Notes: a model not told the origin generated them from the sequence alone. A stretch of DNA of 32,616 nt from an archaeon (GCA_024274875.1 JAJSAH010000019.1:1-32616), one strand, 5' to 3'. Counted from the first letter of the stretch, positions 6,950 through 15,580 are shown. Program-made: numbers and translations.

Positions 6950-9481
6950 GTGGGGAAGTTGTCCATAGTTGTGCCAGAGTATGAAATTGAGGAGAGCGCC
7001 AATTCATTCGGGGAAATGTTCAGCCATAAGAGTAAGCTTGCAAGCATGCTGCCTGAAGAGTATCTGGTTAGGTACAAAAGGATATACATGCGCCTCAGGA
7101 AAATGCAGGACCAGGGCAAGCTGCCAGTTCATCAGAATTACCTTGGAGATAATGAGCTTGCTAACAGCATATTCAAGAAAAAATATTACCTTAAGGATTT
7201 AAGGGGCGGATGCATCGAATCAAAGCCGGAGGATGTGTTCGCGAGATTGAGCGCATTCGTATCAGCAGTGGAGAAGGAGGATAAGGTTGCGGAAGAGTGG
7301 GCAATCAATTTTTATAATGATCTTTACAATAGCGCATACATCCCTGGCGGCAGGGTGCTCGCAGGTGCGGGCGATTTGTACAGGTTGAAAACCCTGGCAA
7401 ATTGTTTTGTGTCAATCATACAAGATGACAGCATAGAATCTATATATAAAACCGCATATGAAGCCGCAAGGACTTACAGCTATGGAGGAGGCATAGGCAT
7501 AGATATGTCCTGCTTGAGGCCGAAAGGATCTGTTGTGCATAACGCTGCTGATAATTCGACTGGAGCAGTCAGCTTTATGGAGTTGTATTCTTTAACAACT
7601 GGATTGATTGGGCAGAGCGGCAGGAGAGGCGCCTTAATGCTTACAATAGATATAAAGCATCCAGACATATTCGATTTCATAGGAGTTAAAAGCATCCCAA
7701 ATTGGATAACAAATAAAATTGTGGAGCAGGCGAAATGGAGCGGCATGTTCAACGAGGAGCATATTGAGAAGATCAAAAAAATAGCGATGGAGAATACGCA
7801 AGTGCGGTTCGCGAACATAAGCGTTAAAGTGAGCGATGAGTTTATGCATGCCCTCACAGAACAGAATAGGCATGGAAGAGACGCTTATTTGGTTTACAAA
7901 AAGAAGAATAAGGAAGTTGTTATGGATATGTATCAAGATTACAGCGAAGTGCATTATTCTTATGGCATGCCATCAAAAAATATCGATGAGTATGAATTAT
8001 TAGGAAAGTTTGATGCGTTTGAAGACCTGAGTGATTTCTTGCTCGGACATTACACAAAAAACATTCTAAAAGAAGATTTGGGCGATGTGCATAAGAGAGA
8101 TGTTTATGGGGATTACATCATAAAGCTGGAGGATGAGGAGTATGACCTTGCAATAAGGCAGGCAGGGGATTTCCTTTTGTATTTTGGTTCTGAGAATACG
8201 GGGAGCATAAAGAGATTGGTTAAGGCAAGAGATGTGTGGAATAAGTTTATTGAGGGAAATTACAGGGCAGCTGAACCTGGACTGATTTTCTGGAGTAAAA
8301 TGAGCAAGTACAGCCCATCCAACTATGTGGGGAGATCTATCGGTTCTACGAATCCATGCGCAGAAGTGCCTCTAGAGGACGGCGGCGCATGCAATCTCGC
8401 CAGCATAAACCTTTCATCATTTGTCAACCGCGGATACTCAGATGATGCTGAAATTGATTGGGAACGAATGAAATACTCAATAAACAATTGCGTGAGGTTT
8501 CTTGATAATGTAGTAAGCTGGAATGAATTGCTTAACCCATTGGAAAAGCAGAAGGAATCTGTAAGGCAAACGAGGAGAGTTGGGCTTGGAGTTATGGGAA
8601 TTGCTGATATGCTAAACCAACTCGGAGTGGCTTATGATTCTGATGAAGGAGTGCAAATCATGGAGAGGATTATGAAATTTGTTGCTAATCAAGCATACAA
8701 AGCGTCCGCAAACATTGCAAAAGAGAAGGGGAAGTGCGAGGTTTTCAATTTCGAGAAATACTCAAAAAACCCTTTCTTCAAAGAAGCACTTGATGATGAC
8801 ACAAAACAGCTGATCAAGGAGCATGGGCTACGCAACATAGCTTTAATATCAATCGCGCCAACAGGAACAATATCAAACATTGCAGTTGGATTCAAAGCAA
8901 GAGATAAGAATTATATTGGAGTTAGCAGCGGTATTGAACCAATATTCGCATTGTATTATTTAAGAAGAAGCGAGAGTTTTGATAAAGTGTTCAAAGTGTT
9001 CCATCCTACTGTGCAGGCATACTTGGATTTCAAAGGATTGGAGAATGAAGTGCAGGATACAAATGATGAAGATGAAATGAAACAATACCTCCCAGAACAT
9101 TTCTTCAGGACTGCACATGCAATCGAGCCGCTTAAAAGAGTGCGCATACAAGCAGTATGCCAAAAATATGTTGACCATAGCATATCATCCACAGTTAATC
9201 TTCCAGAGAATATTCACCCTGAAATTATTTCGAATATATACATAAACGCGTGGAAAAATGGGTTGAAGGGGATTACTGTTTACAGGGATGGCAGCAGGTA
9301 TCCTGTGCTTTCTACGGGAGATGGCAAAACTGTTTTCCAAAAGATGAGCGATAAGAAATTTAAGATAAAAGTTGGGGAGAGGGAAATTACTGCAACAGGG
9401 AGCACCATACTGGTCATGCCAGACCAGAAGCTTACCACTGTGTACCATTTCCTTAAAGAAAATAATGAGGTGAAAACATGA
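6950..9481 (+). CDS. nrdJ: class II (adenosylcobalamin-dependent) ribonucleotide reductase, catalytic chain
   Basis: It reduces ribonucleotides to deoxyribonucleotides using a B12-derived thiyl radical. Recognisable elements are RVLAGAG and LANCFVSIIQDD (first active-site Cys), GGGIGIDMSCLRPKG, STNPCAEVPLEDGGACN with the radical Cys and catalytic Glu, IAPTGTISNIA, and the class II C-terminal signature STVNLPENI...NAWKNGLKGITVYRDGSR. No ATP-cone is seen at the N-terminus and no CxxC pair at the C-terminus; the latter function is probably supplied by the overlapping downstream gene. GTG at 6950 is chosen because a TATA-like TTATAAAAA lies about 26 nt upstream and the frame is closed further up. 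No small radical subunit (NrdB) is nearby, which fits class II. Confidence 0.93.
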   Translation: MGKLSIVVPEYEIEESANSFGEMFSHKSKLASMLPEEYLVRYKRIYMRLRKMQDQGKLPVHQNYLGDNELANSIFKKKYYLKDLRGGCIESKPEDVFARLSAFVSAVEKEDKVAEEWAINFYNDLYNSAYIPGGRVLAGAGDLYRLKTLANCFVSIIQDDSIESIYKTAYEAARTYSYGGGIGIDMSCLRPKGSVVHNAADNSTGAVSFMELYSLTTGLIGQSGRRGALMLTIDIKHPDIFDFIGVKSIPNWITNKIVEQAKWSGMFNEEHIEKIKKIAMENTQVRFANISVKVSDEFMHALTEQNRHGRDAYLVYKKKNKEVVMDMYQDYSEVHYSYGMPSKNIDEYELLGKFDAFEDLSDFLLGHYTKNILKEDLGDVHKRDVYGDYIIKLEDEEYDLAIRQAGDFLLYFGSENTGSIKRLVKARDVWNKFIEGNYRAAEPGLIFWSKMSKYSPSNYVGRSIGSTNPCAEVPLEDGGACNLASINLSSFVNRGYSDDAEIDWERMKYSINNCVRFLDNVVSWNELLNPLEKQKESVRQTRRVGLGVMGIADMLNQLGVAYDSDEGVQIMERIMKFVANQAYKASANIAKEKGKCEVFNFEKYSKNPFFKEALDDDTKQLIKEHGLRNIALISIAPTGTISNIAVGFKARDKNYIGVSSGIEPIFALYYLRRSESFDKVFKVFHPTVQAYLDFKGLENEVQDTNDEDEMKQYLPEHFFRTAHAIEPLKRVRIQAVCQKYVDHSISSTVNLPENIHPEIISNIYINAWKNGLKGITVYRDGSRYPVLSTGDGKTVFQKMSDKKFKIKVGEREITATGSTILVMPDQKLTTVYHFLKENNEVKT

Positions 9482-10080
9482 TTGATTTGAGTATGAATAA
9501 GAATGCGAATGAGATTGTTGTGGAGGAGACCTTGGACAGTCAAGCGGTAGGGGAGGTTAAGGTGATTAGGAGACCTCCTGTGCTCGATGCGAGAGTGTAC
9601 AAGCTTAAGAGCGGGTTTATAAACAATGCATTATACATCACAATATCATACATAAGAGAGGAAAATGGTAAGAACAGACCATTTGAAGTGTTCATAAATA
9701 CTAAAGATTTGAGCAAAGCGCCAGAATATGCTGTATTAACCAGGCTCATCTCAGCAATATTTAGGAGGGGCGGCGATTCGACATTCATCTTGGAAGAATT
9801 AAGGAGCATATACGACCCTAACGGAGGAATGTATAAAGAGGGAAAGTATGTGCCGTCATTGTACAGCGAAATTGCTGACCTGCTGGAAACTGCATTCATT
9901 GATCTTGGCGTGCTAGAGGAGAAGGAAGATGATAACCGCATGGTTGAGAAATTGAACAAAGATGAGATTGATCCCGCGCAACTTAAAATATGCCCGAAAT
10001 GCAATAGGAAATCACTGGTGGTGACCAATGGATGCTTCCAGTGCATAGAAAATGATTGCTTGTATTCTAAATGCAACTAA
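9478..10080 (+). CDS. TSCPD-domain partner of class II ribonucleotide reductase (NrdJ C-terminal part as a separate gene)
   Basis: Residues about 38-140 (VYKLKSGFINNALYITISYI...FEVFINTKDL...FRRGGDSTFILEELRSIYDPNGGMY) match the TSCPD domain normally fused to the C-terminus of class II reductases. A zinc-ribbon-like tail follows: CPKC, CFQC and the final CLYSKC. The terminal cysteines probably re-reduce the active site of the catalytic chain. The gene overlaps nrdJ by ATGA and has GGTGA 5 nt before its ATG, so the two are translationally coupled. The enzyme is therefore split into two polypeptides, as known for NrdJa/NrdJb in some bacteria. Confidence 0.82.
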   Translation: MIDLSMNKNANEIVVEETLDSQAVGEVKVIRRPPVLDARVYKLKSGFINNALYITISYIREENGKNRPFEVFINTKDLSKAPEYAVLTRLISAIFRRGGDSTFILEELRSIYDPNGGMYKEGKYVPSLYSEIADLLETAFIDLGVLEEKEDDNRMVEKLNKDEIDPAQLKICPKCNRKSLVVTNGCFQCIENDCLYSKCN

Positions 10081-10096
10081 TTTTCATTTTTGGTTC

Positions 10097-10606
10097 TCAC
10101 AACCTTGCCCCATGCTCAGAAAGGTATGACATTATGGGATTGGAAAGGCCTCCTATGGCGAACATCATGACATTCAACCCAAACGCATGCTCGCGTGCAT
10201 TAACATTTGCACCGTTGTTCACAAGCAATTCCACCACTTTAAAATGCCTCCATAAAGAAGATACCATAAGAGATGTAACACCGCCAATGCTTTGCGCATT
10301 AACATCTGCACCTTTATCTATCAATAATTTTGCGATATCATAATACCCATTGGCCGATGCAAGAATTAGCGCGGTCCAACTAAACTCATTCCTCGCATTT
10401 GGGCTGGCGCCTAAATCAATGATGGCGCATGCATTGTTTAAGTCATTGCTCTTCACATAAGCAAACAAAGCTGCGTCAAGCCATCTTTTGCGCGCGCACT
10501 CTTTAGATGGATAGAGTATGTTCTCAATTTTCGGTTTCAAATATGATTTCCTACCGTTCAACCTCTGAACATGATGTTTAGAATTCATAATCTTAAACAC
10601 ATCCAT
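10097..10606 (-). CDS. ankyrin-repeat protein
   Basis: From about residue 50 onward the protein consists of four ankyrin repeats, for example ARNEFSWTALILASANGYYD followed by LLIDKGADVNAQ, then VTSLMVSSLWRHFKVVELLVNNGANVNAR. Such repeats bind other proteins; no partner is evident. The N-terminal 45 residues are basic and not repeat-like. ATG at 10606 is preferred because GGTGA lies 5 nt upstream; the ORF-track start at 10615 is a GTG inside that Shine-Dalgarno. It is convergent with the reductase operon and 17 nt from it. Confidence 0.85.
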   Translation of the reverse strand: MDVFKIMNSKHHVQRLNGRKSYLKPKIENILYPSKECARKRWLDAALFAYVKSNDLNNACAIIDLGASPNARNEFSWTALILASANGYYDIAKLLIDKGADVNAQSIGGVTSLMVSSLWRHFKVVELLVNNGANVNAREHAFGLNVMMFAIGGLSNPIMSYLSEHGARL

Positions 10607-10688
10607 GCTGCTCACCTCTATGCGAATTTAAAAAACTAATGTTTTAAACATTTCTCCAATTGGAGAATAGAGAATGCAAAAAAGGGAA

Positions 10689-10898
10689 TCATGCAATCCT
10701 GAACCCATCTAAATTCATAGGTGCCCTCGCTTCAGTCTTAAATATGTATCCAAGGGTTTTTGCCATGTTCTCGCATTTTCCAGGCTCACCATGCATGGTG
10801 AATACATTTCTAAACTGCTGGTTCATATCCCTTACAAACGCAATCAACTGCCTCCTGTCTGAGTGGCCGGAGAATCCTTCAATTGTTTTATTCTCCAT
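10689..10898 (-). CDS. C-terminal fragment of aCPSF1 (beta-CASP motifs B and C), in frame with the upstream fragment
   Basis: The fragment carries the beta-CASP metal-binding motifs GFSGHSDRRQL (motif B) and MHGE (motif C), and ends in the conserved TEARAPMNLDG tail. It is exactly in frame with the ORF ending at 10953. The intervening codons (KEIQITDNDGRIKSLKIN) also read like the family sequence, so only the TAA at 10953-10955 separates the two parts. If translated alone it could begin at ATG 10898, losing those 18 residues. AAGGAG directly follows the TAA, but no standard start codon lies at the right distance. It may be the readthrough part of a single 634-residue protein, a separately made subunit, or half of a damaged gene. 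Confidence 0.8.
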   Translation of the reverse strand: MENKTIEGFSGHSDRRQLIAFVRDMNQQFRNVFTMHGEPGKCENMAKTLGYIFKTEARAPMNLDGFRIA

Positions 10899-10952
10899 AT
10901 TTATTTTCAGGCTCTTAATCCTGCCATCATTATCAGTAATCTGGATCTCCTT

Positions 10953-12593
10953 TTAACCGTTCTGTATCCTGCGGCCGATTGAAGTGGATGACTGATAACC
11001 TACAAAGAACAATGAATTCTTAGGCTCTTCAGCAAGCAGTTTCAAGTACTCGTTCGAAGGTCCTCCGGTAAGCATCCCTGAAGGTGCCAATATTATGCAC
11101 GGTTCGCCTTCAACAATATCCTTGCGGTTCTTTTTTACGGGTTCAAATATTGGGGATTCAAACGGAGATTCATCGCTAAGTATTCTGCGTTGAATAGTTC
11201 TCTTCAAATACTGCGGATATGCTGTATGGAATGCAGTAGTCTCTAAAATCATGCCGTCCATGTACACCTTGTAAGGAAACTCATCCTCTTTCCCGCGCAC
11301 AAATTTCTCAAGCGTTAGCATAACTTCCTGCGACCTCCCAACAGAAAATACTGGTATGAGAACCTTGCCGCCCCTCTTTAGCGTCTCCATGCACGAATCC
11401 CATAACTTTTGATCGCGTTCGTAGGAGCGGGGCATTATATCAGTTTTGCCGCCGTATGTGCTCTCTATGAACAGCGTCTCAACGCGCGGGAACATCGTGT
11501 CCGCAGGATCAAATAAAACAGAAGGCGTGTATCTAACATCTCCAGTATATACTATATTGTGCTTCCCCTCGCCTATGTGCAAATGAACGGTTGCGCTTCC
11601 AAGAATATGGCCGGCATTTCTGAATGTAAGTTTTATGTTCGGAGTTATATCAGTAACTTCTCCATAATTGCGCGTTATTGTGTGCGCAACAGCCTTGCGC
11701 ACATCTGAATCAGAGTATAACGGCTCTTTACCCATCATGTTTGCAATTTTAATATTATCGAACTGCAATAAGGTCATTATATCGCGCGTTGGTGGCGTGC
11801 AAAACACAGGACCATCATATCCGAGCTTGAATAAATAAGGAAGGAAACCACTGTGATCAGTATGCGCATGGCTGATTATGACTGCATCTATATCTTCTAT
11901 TGCCAAACCAATGCTGCTCAAATAAGGATATGCGCGGTTGGAATCAACAGTATCTATATTCATGCCCATATCTATGAGCACATGATCCTTGTTTGTCTGG
12001 ACAAGAAGGCAGCTTCTGCCTATTTCTTTAAAAGCACCTAACGCAACTGCTTTAACCCAATCAACTCCGCTCTCCTCTCTCTTAACATTAATCTTTTTTC
12101 CAAAACTCTTCAGAAATTTCTTACGTTCGCTAGCGAGCCCTGCCTCAGAACCGCGAATGCCTTTTATTATATTAGAGGGAATTGTGGGAGAGCGCTGAAC
12201 GCGCGGAGCCCATTTGGTCTCTATGATTATCTGTTTTAAGTTTGAACCGCTTTTCCCTATGACTAAACCTGGCTTTAGCGCGTTTATAACAACAACGCCA
12301 AACTCGGGTATGAATGTAATGCCGTTCTCCTCAACACCAGCATCCTCGGGAATGATTTTTCGTATGAATTCAAGAGCCTGTTCAGGAGGCATGCGTACAG
12401 ATGCATCGCACCTTACAAGGATTTTTTTCCGCAAACCTCTGGAAAGCGTTTTTATGTGCTCCTCGCTCTCGTAAAACGGAGCAGGGTTTGTAAGGTATAT
12501 TGCCACATCGGGACCTTCAAACTCAACTGAAGCCAATCCACACTCATGAGGCAGCAATTCCTCCGCCTTCTTTTTCATCTCTGCCTTATCCAT
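10953..12593 (-). CDS. aCPSF1 (KH-CPSF) beta-CASP ribonuclease / transcription terminator, N-terminal 546 residues
   Basis: aCPSF1 is the archaeal CPSF73-like nuclease that cleaves transcript 3' ends and drives transcription termination. Two N-terminal KH domains are present (residues about 1-70 and 75-145, with GLVIGKSGSN). The metallo-beta-lactamase motifs follow: SHAHTDHSG (242-247), NAGHILGS, YTGD, and motif A in FIESTYGG. The frame stops at TAA directly after GRRIQNG, where from memory the family reads GWKEI, so Trp is replaced by a stop. Motifs B and C lie beyond the stop, so this fragment alone should lack catalytic residues. Downstream of psmB by 73 nt, an arrangement common in archaea. 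GAGGT precedes the ATG. Confidence 0.92.
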   Translation of the reverse strand: MDKAEMKKKAEELLPHECGLASVEFEGPDVAIYLTNPAPFYESEEHIKTLSRGLRKKILVRCDASVRMPPEQALEFIRKIIPEDAGVEENGITFIPEFGVVVINALKPGLVIGKSGSNLKQIIIETKWAPRVQRSPTIPSNIIKGIRGSEAGLASERKKFLKSFGKKINVKREESGVDWVKAVALGAFKEIGRSCLLVQTNKDHVLIDMGMNIDTVDSNRAYPYLSSIGLAIEDIDAVIISHAHTDHSGFLPYLFKLGYDGPVFCTPPTRDIMTLLQFDNIKIANMMGKEPLYSDSDVRKAVAHTITRNYGEVTDITPNIKLTFRNAGHILGSATVHLHIGEGKHNIVYTGDVRYTPSVLFDPADTMFPRVETLFIESTYGGKTDIMPRSYERDQKLWDSCMETLKRGGKVLIPVFSVGRSQEVMLTLEKFVRGKEDEFPYKVYMDGMILETTAFHTAYPQYLKRTIQRRILSDESPFESPIFEPVKKNRKDIVEGEPCIILAPSGMLTGGPSNEYLKLLAEEPKNSLFFVGYQSSTSIGRRIQNG

Positions 12594-12667
12594 GTTATAT
12601 ACCTCTAACTATGCATATGAATACAAAATACTTGAAGCATAACTATCAAACGTTTCCATGCATGCAA

Positions 12668-13294
12668 TTATTTCTTAAGAAGAGTCTCTATCTCTTCCTT
12701 TGAATACTTCTTGTATCCTTTTGAGGTTATGCTGACTAAATTTATTCCATCGCCTGTGGCAGCATCTCGCTTCATAGCTATGTTTATCGCTCTCGCGGCT
12801 ATGGGAAGCAACTGCTCAACATTCATGCCTTCTTTATAATTGCTTTCCAAAACTCCGTACGCAACAGGAGAGCCGCTGCCTGTGGAAGTGTATTTCTCAG
12901 TTGTTACTCCGCCAATCGGATCCAAGTTGAATATTGATGGACCGTTCTCATCAACACCTGCCACAACCAACTGCACAAGAAAAGGGAAGAATTTCTGCTG
13001 GAATAATATATTAGATAAAAGCGTTGCCGTAGATTCAACCGACATATGCTTTCCATTCTGAAGATTGTACAACCTCAATTCAGCCTGCATCCACCTTACT
13101 AATGCCTGAGCATCACCCACGCTGCCAGCAATCGTCATGCCAATCCTGTCATCTAACTTATGAATTTTCTCAGCTTCTTTGTTAGCTATAAAATAGCCCA
13201 TGCTAGCGCGCATGTCCGCAGCAAGCACCACTCCATCCTTGCCAACTAATCCCACTGTTGTAGTACCTTTCTTCGGGTCAAAATTCTGTTCCAT
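12668..13294 (-). CDS. psmB: proteasome beta subunit
   Basis: This is the proteolytic subunit of the archaeal 20S proteasome. A short propeptide MEQNFDPKKG precedes the catalytic threonine in TTTVGLVGKDGVVLAADMR, with the catalytic Asp and Lys region intact. GSGSPVAYGVLE and the RDAATGDGINLVSI strand are typical. At 208 residues it has the usual length. GTG-rich GGTG lies just before the ATG, and a TATA-like TTTAAATAAAAA is 30-40 nt upstream. The alpha subunit and PAN ATPase are not in the window. Confidence 0.97.
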   Translation of the reverse strand: MEQNFDPKKGTTTVGLVGKDGVVLAADMRASMGYFIANKEAEKIHKLDDRIGMTIAGSVGDAQALVRWMQAELRLYNLQNGKHMSVESTATLLSNILFQQKFFPFLVQLVVAGVDENGPSIFNLDPIGGVTTEKYTSTGSGSPVAYGVLESNYKEGMNVEQLLPIAARAINIAMKRDAATGDGINLVSITSKGYKKYSKEEIETLLKK

Positions 13295-13451
13295 CTAAAC
13301 ACCACAAAAAGAAGAGAATGGTTTAAATAAAAAGTAAAAGTTTTTAAAGTTATTCATTGTGCCTGCTCAAATGCATTTTGGGTCCAATGGTTATGGTAAT
13401 GCTCTCCTCAAAAATCGCAAAATTTATAAATGGTCGCCCTGTTTAAAAATT

Positions 13452-13901
13452 ATGGCATTGATCACAAAGCATGCTAAACGCGATAAGAGCAGCAAATGCA
13501 AAAGACGCGTTAATGAGGATATGCTTATGCTTGAGAACATAAGAAATATATTTTATTCTTTAAATAACAATTCAAACGTGCTGACTAATGAGGGAACGCA
13601 AAGATTTCTGGATGATATTCACAAGGAATTTGTGAGGGCATCGTCTAGGGCAGATCCTGAACAGGTGCTGCTGGATATTGAGCACACGCTTAATGTATTC
13701 GCATGGATTAAGGAACAAGAAGTAATAAATGCCAAAACACCATCGCAGGAGCGGAAGGCGCTTAATTGCATAGAACTGCTGTACATTGCGCTTGAGAGAG
13801 TAGACATGCAGATGGATTTGACAGTAGCTAGGAAAGAGATATTGGACAGCGAATTGGAAGAGGATTTATTTCTAAACTTAGATGAGCCTGGAGAGGCATA
13901 A
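13452..13901 (+). CDS. small helical protein of unknown function
   Basis: The family is not recognised. The 149-residue product starts with a basic segment (KHAKRDKSSKCKRR) and continues as amphipathic helix with an acidic end (LEEDLFLNLDEPGEA). There are no membrane segments or signal peptide. ATG at 13452 is chosen over the ORF-track start at 13359 because AATTTATAAA (13421-13430) is centred 26 nt upstream, as for a leaderless gene, and the region before it is not protein-like. It is convergent with the wHTH gene, 5 nt away. Confidence 0.7.
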   Translation: MALITKHAKRDKSSKCKRRVNEDMLMLENIRNIFYSLNNNSNVLTNEGTQRFLDDIHKEFVRASSRADPEQVLLDIEHTLNVFAWIKEQEVINAKTPSQERKALNCIELLYIALERVDMQMDLTVARKEILDSELEEDLFLNLDEPGEA

Positions 13902-13906
13902 CTTTC

Positions 13907-14416
13907 TTATTTTTTAAGTTCATCCTTCTGCGCTTGCCTGCTCCTGACATCATCGACTATTGCCAACCATGATTCTCCTATTTTTGTAAGATAATTCCCA
14001 AATGTTTTGCTCAATGAAATCATCATGGGCCTGTACTTCTGTTTGCTGCGCTCAGGAGAAATCGTTTCCCTCTCAACTTTTACAACGCCTATGCGCTTGA
14101 GCCTCGGCAAGACCCTGTTGTAAAATGTCGCTTTTGAAATAGAATTGGTTCTTAAAAAAGCCGAAATTTCTCTGCCCTCTAATTTCTGGCGCGATGCCAG
14201 CTCATCAAGAAATTTTAGCGCTATCTTATTGTATTTTGGCTGATACTTAGCTGGGAATATGAAATTTACCAGTTCATCCAAACTCCAATAATTGCGCAGC
14301 ATATTTTCATCATTATCCTGGAACTTGCGCAGCTCGGAGGAATAATGTGCAGGAAGATAGAATGCCTCTTTGCTGGGTATGCCTCGCGAAGCGATTGATT
14401 TGCGCTCATCACTCAT
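13907..14416 (-). CDS. winged helix-turn-helix protein, probable transcription regulator
   Basis: Residues about 60-115 form a winged HTH: IALKFLDELASRQKLEGREISAFLRTNSISKATFYNRVLPRLKRIGVVKVER. It is preceded by a 50-residue region and followed by a basic helical tail. No ligand-binding domain is visible, so DNA binding is likely but the signal is unknown. It is divergent from the small peptide gene at 14467 and shares with it the TATA-like element at 14438-14449, so it could act on its own promoter region. Confidence 0.75.
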   Translation of the reverse strand: MSDERKSIASRGIPSKEAFYLPAHYSSELRKFQDNDENMLRNYWSLDELVNFIFPAKYQPKYNKIALKFLDELASRQKLEGREISAFLRTNSISKATFYNRVLPRLKRIGVVKVERETISPERSKQKYRPMMISLSKTFGNYLTKIGESWLAIVDDVRSRQAQKDELKK

Positions 14417-14437
14417 ACTGATATATTGCAGTTTATG

Positions 14438-14449
14438 TTTTTAATATTT
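14438..14449. promoter_or_regulatory. shared bidirectional TATA element (wHTH / small peptide)
   Basis: TTTTTAATATTT is centred about 27 nt from the wHTH ATG (14416, minus) and 24 nt from the small-peptide ATG (14467, plus). No other TATA match fits either gene, so one AT element probably serves both directions. Confidence 0.5.
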
Positions 14450-14466
14450 GCTAATTAAATAGGATT

Positions 14467-14688
14467 ATGTCAAGCGAGGGAGCGTATAAAAAAAGCGGAC
14501 CGGAGATTGCTGAAAAAAAGGGCGAGGCGTTCAAAGAGAAGGAAGTCATGGGAGAGATGAAAAAGGAGCATGCATACACATCTCACGCTAAAAAATTATC
14601 CACCAAAGAAATATTTGGAATGATATCAGGATTTAAGAAAAAATGGGTTAAAGGGCTCTTATCAGTGCTCAAAAAATTATTGGGTTAA
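14467..14688 (+). CDS. small lysine-rich protein of unknown function
   Basis: A 73-residue product. The first half is rich in Lys and Glu and probably disordered (EIAEKKGEAFKEKEVMGEMKKE). The second half is an amphipathic basic helix (GFKKKWVKGLLSVLKKLLG) that could lie on a membrane or bind nucleic acid. No family is recognised. Support comes from the well-placed TATA element and the tight divergence with the wHTH gene. Its end overlaps the end of the TPR gene by 12 nt. Confidence 0.55.
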   Translation: MSSEGAYKKSGPEIAEKKGEAFKEKEVMGEMKKEHAYTSHAKKLSTKEIFGMISGFKKKWVKGLLSVLKKLLG

Positions 14689-15243
14689 TTTTTTCTTGAG
14701 TTTGTCTATGGATGCTTTTACTGCAACTTTCTCATCTGCGGTGATGTTCTCATCCTTCAGTATAAGCTCCACATACAACTCATCGAAAAACTTAAGCGTA
14801 AATTCCTTGTCCTTTTCAATCGCACGCTTAAACCACACTGTTGCTTCCTTGTCATTATCCAACAAAACATAGCAAAGGCCAAGCAGGCAGGCAGTTTGAG
14901 TATCCATGCATTTAATAAACGCCTCCTTAAGAATTGATACTGCATTCTCAAAATCAAACAGCTTGATATGCACATACGCTTTTCCGAGCAATGGTTCAAT
15001 TAGGTTTATGTCCAACTTCGACGCCATATCAAACGCCAACAGCGCTTCATCATACTTGCCCATCTTAAACAGAGTCATGCCTTTCATGTACCACGCCAGA
15101 CCTTGCTTTGGGTCTAACTTGCTCGCGTCATCATATGTTTCCAATGCCTCTTCATACTCTCCGCTTTCATAAAACTCGTTAGACCTGGCAACCAGTTCCT
15201 CATAGATCTTATCAACATCTTCATTCTCCTGCGGCGAATCCAT
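14677..15243 (-). CDS. tetratricopeptide-repeat protein
   Basis: The 188-residue protein consists of TPR units, clearest in ARSNEFYESGEYEEALETYD, AWYMKGMTLFKMGKYDEALL and AFDMASKLDINLIEPLLGKAYVHIKLFDFENAV. TPR proteins are scaffolds for protein complexes; the partner is unknown. The protein is soluble, without a signal peptide. It is divergent from the DUF424 gene and shares the TTTAAATAA element with it, at a distance suggesting a leaderless mRNA. Confidence 0.85.
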   Translation of the reverse strand: MDSPQENEDVDKIYEELVARSNEFYESGEYEEALETYDDASKLDPKQGLAWYMKGMTLFKMGKYDEALLAFDMASKLDINLIEPLLGKAYVHIKLFDFENAVSILKEAFIKCMDTQTACLLGLCYVLLDNDKEATVWFKRAIEKDKEFTLKFFDELYVELILKDENITADEKVAVKASIDKLKKKLTQ

Positions 15244-15265
15244 AAGTTATAATTTAGAGTGAATG

Positions 15266-15274
15266 TTTAAATAA
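15266..15274. promoter_or_regulatory. shared bidirectional TATA element (TPR / DUF424)
   Basis: TTTAAATAA is centred 27 nt from the TPR ATG (15243, minus) and 25 nt from the DUF424 ATG (15295, plus). The core TTTAAA is palindromic, so it can read as a TATA box in both directions. Only 51 bp separate the two coding regions. Confidence 0.65.
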
Positions 15275-15294
15275 GTTCTATTCAGTATAAGCAT

Positions 15295-15576
15295 ATGCAC
15301 TGCAGAAGGCACGAAATGAATGGAAGAGTTGTGTTTGCATTATGCGATAAAGAACTTATAGGAAAAATAATCAAAGATGAAAAACGCATAATAAACTTAA
15401 AAGATTATGCAGAATTCTACATCGGAAATGACGCAGATCTCTTGGGTGATCATTTCGAATCCATAAATGCAGTGGGTAAAAAAAGCGTGAACTTCCTCCT
15501 AAAAAAAGGGATCATAAAAAGAAAAAACATCGTGCGCGTGGGAGGGATTCCGCACGTGCAAGTGTATAAAATATAA
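15295..15576 (+). CDS. DUF424-family archaeal protein
   Basis: The order VVFALCDKELIGK, an FYIGN turn, then NAVGKKSVNFLLKKGII and VRVGGIPHVQVYKI matches the archaea-specific DUF424 family. Its function is not established; it is often encoded near translation genes. The length (93 residues) is typical. The second Met (MNGRVV) is an alternative start, but ATG 15295 fits the leaderless spacing to the TATA box. Confidence 0.75.
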   Translation: MHCRRHEMNGRVVFALCDKELIGKIIKDEKRIINLKDYAEFYIGNDADLLGDHFESINAVGKKSVNFLLKKGIIKRKNIVRVGGIPHVQVYKI

Positions 15577-15580
15577 AAAA

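Noticed and set aside
9540-10076. 178-residue ORF opposite the reductase partner gene
   Set aside because: Antisense shadow of the TSCPD gene, which has recognised domain sequence and operon coupling.
3374-10955. Pyrrolysine or a genome-wide reassigned stop codon
   Set aside because: The two in-frame stops are different codons (TAG and TAA), and both codons end many other genes in the window cleanly. No tRNA-Pyl or pyl gene is present here.
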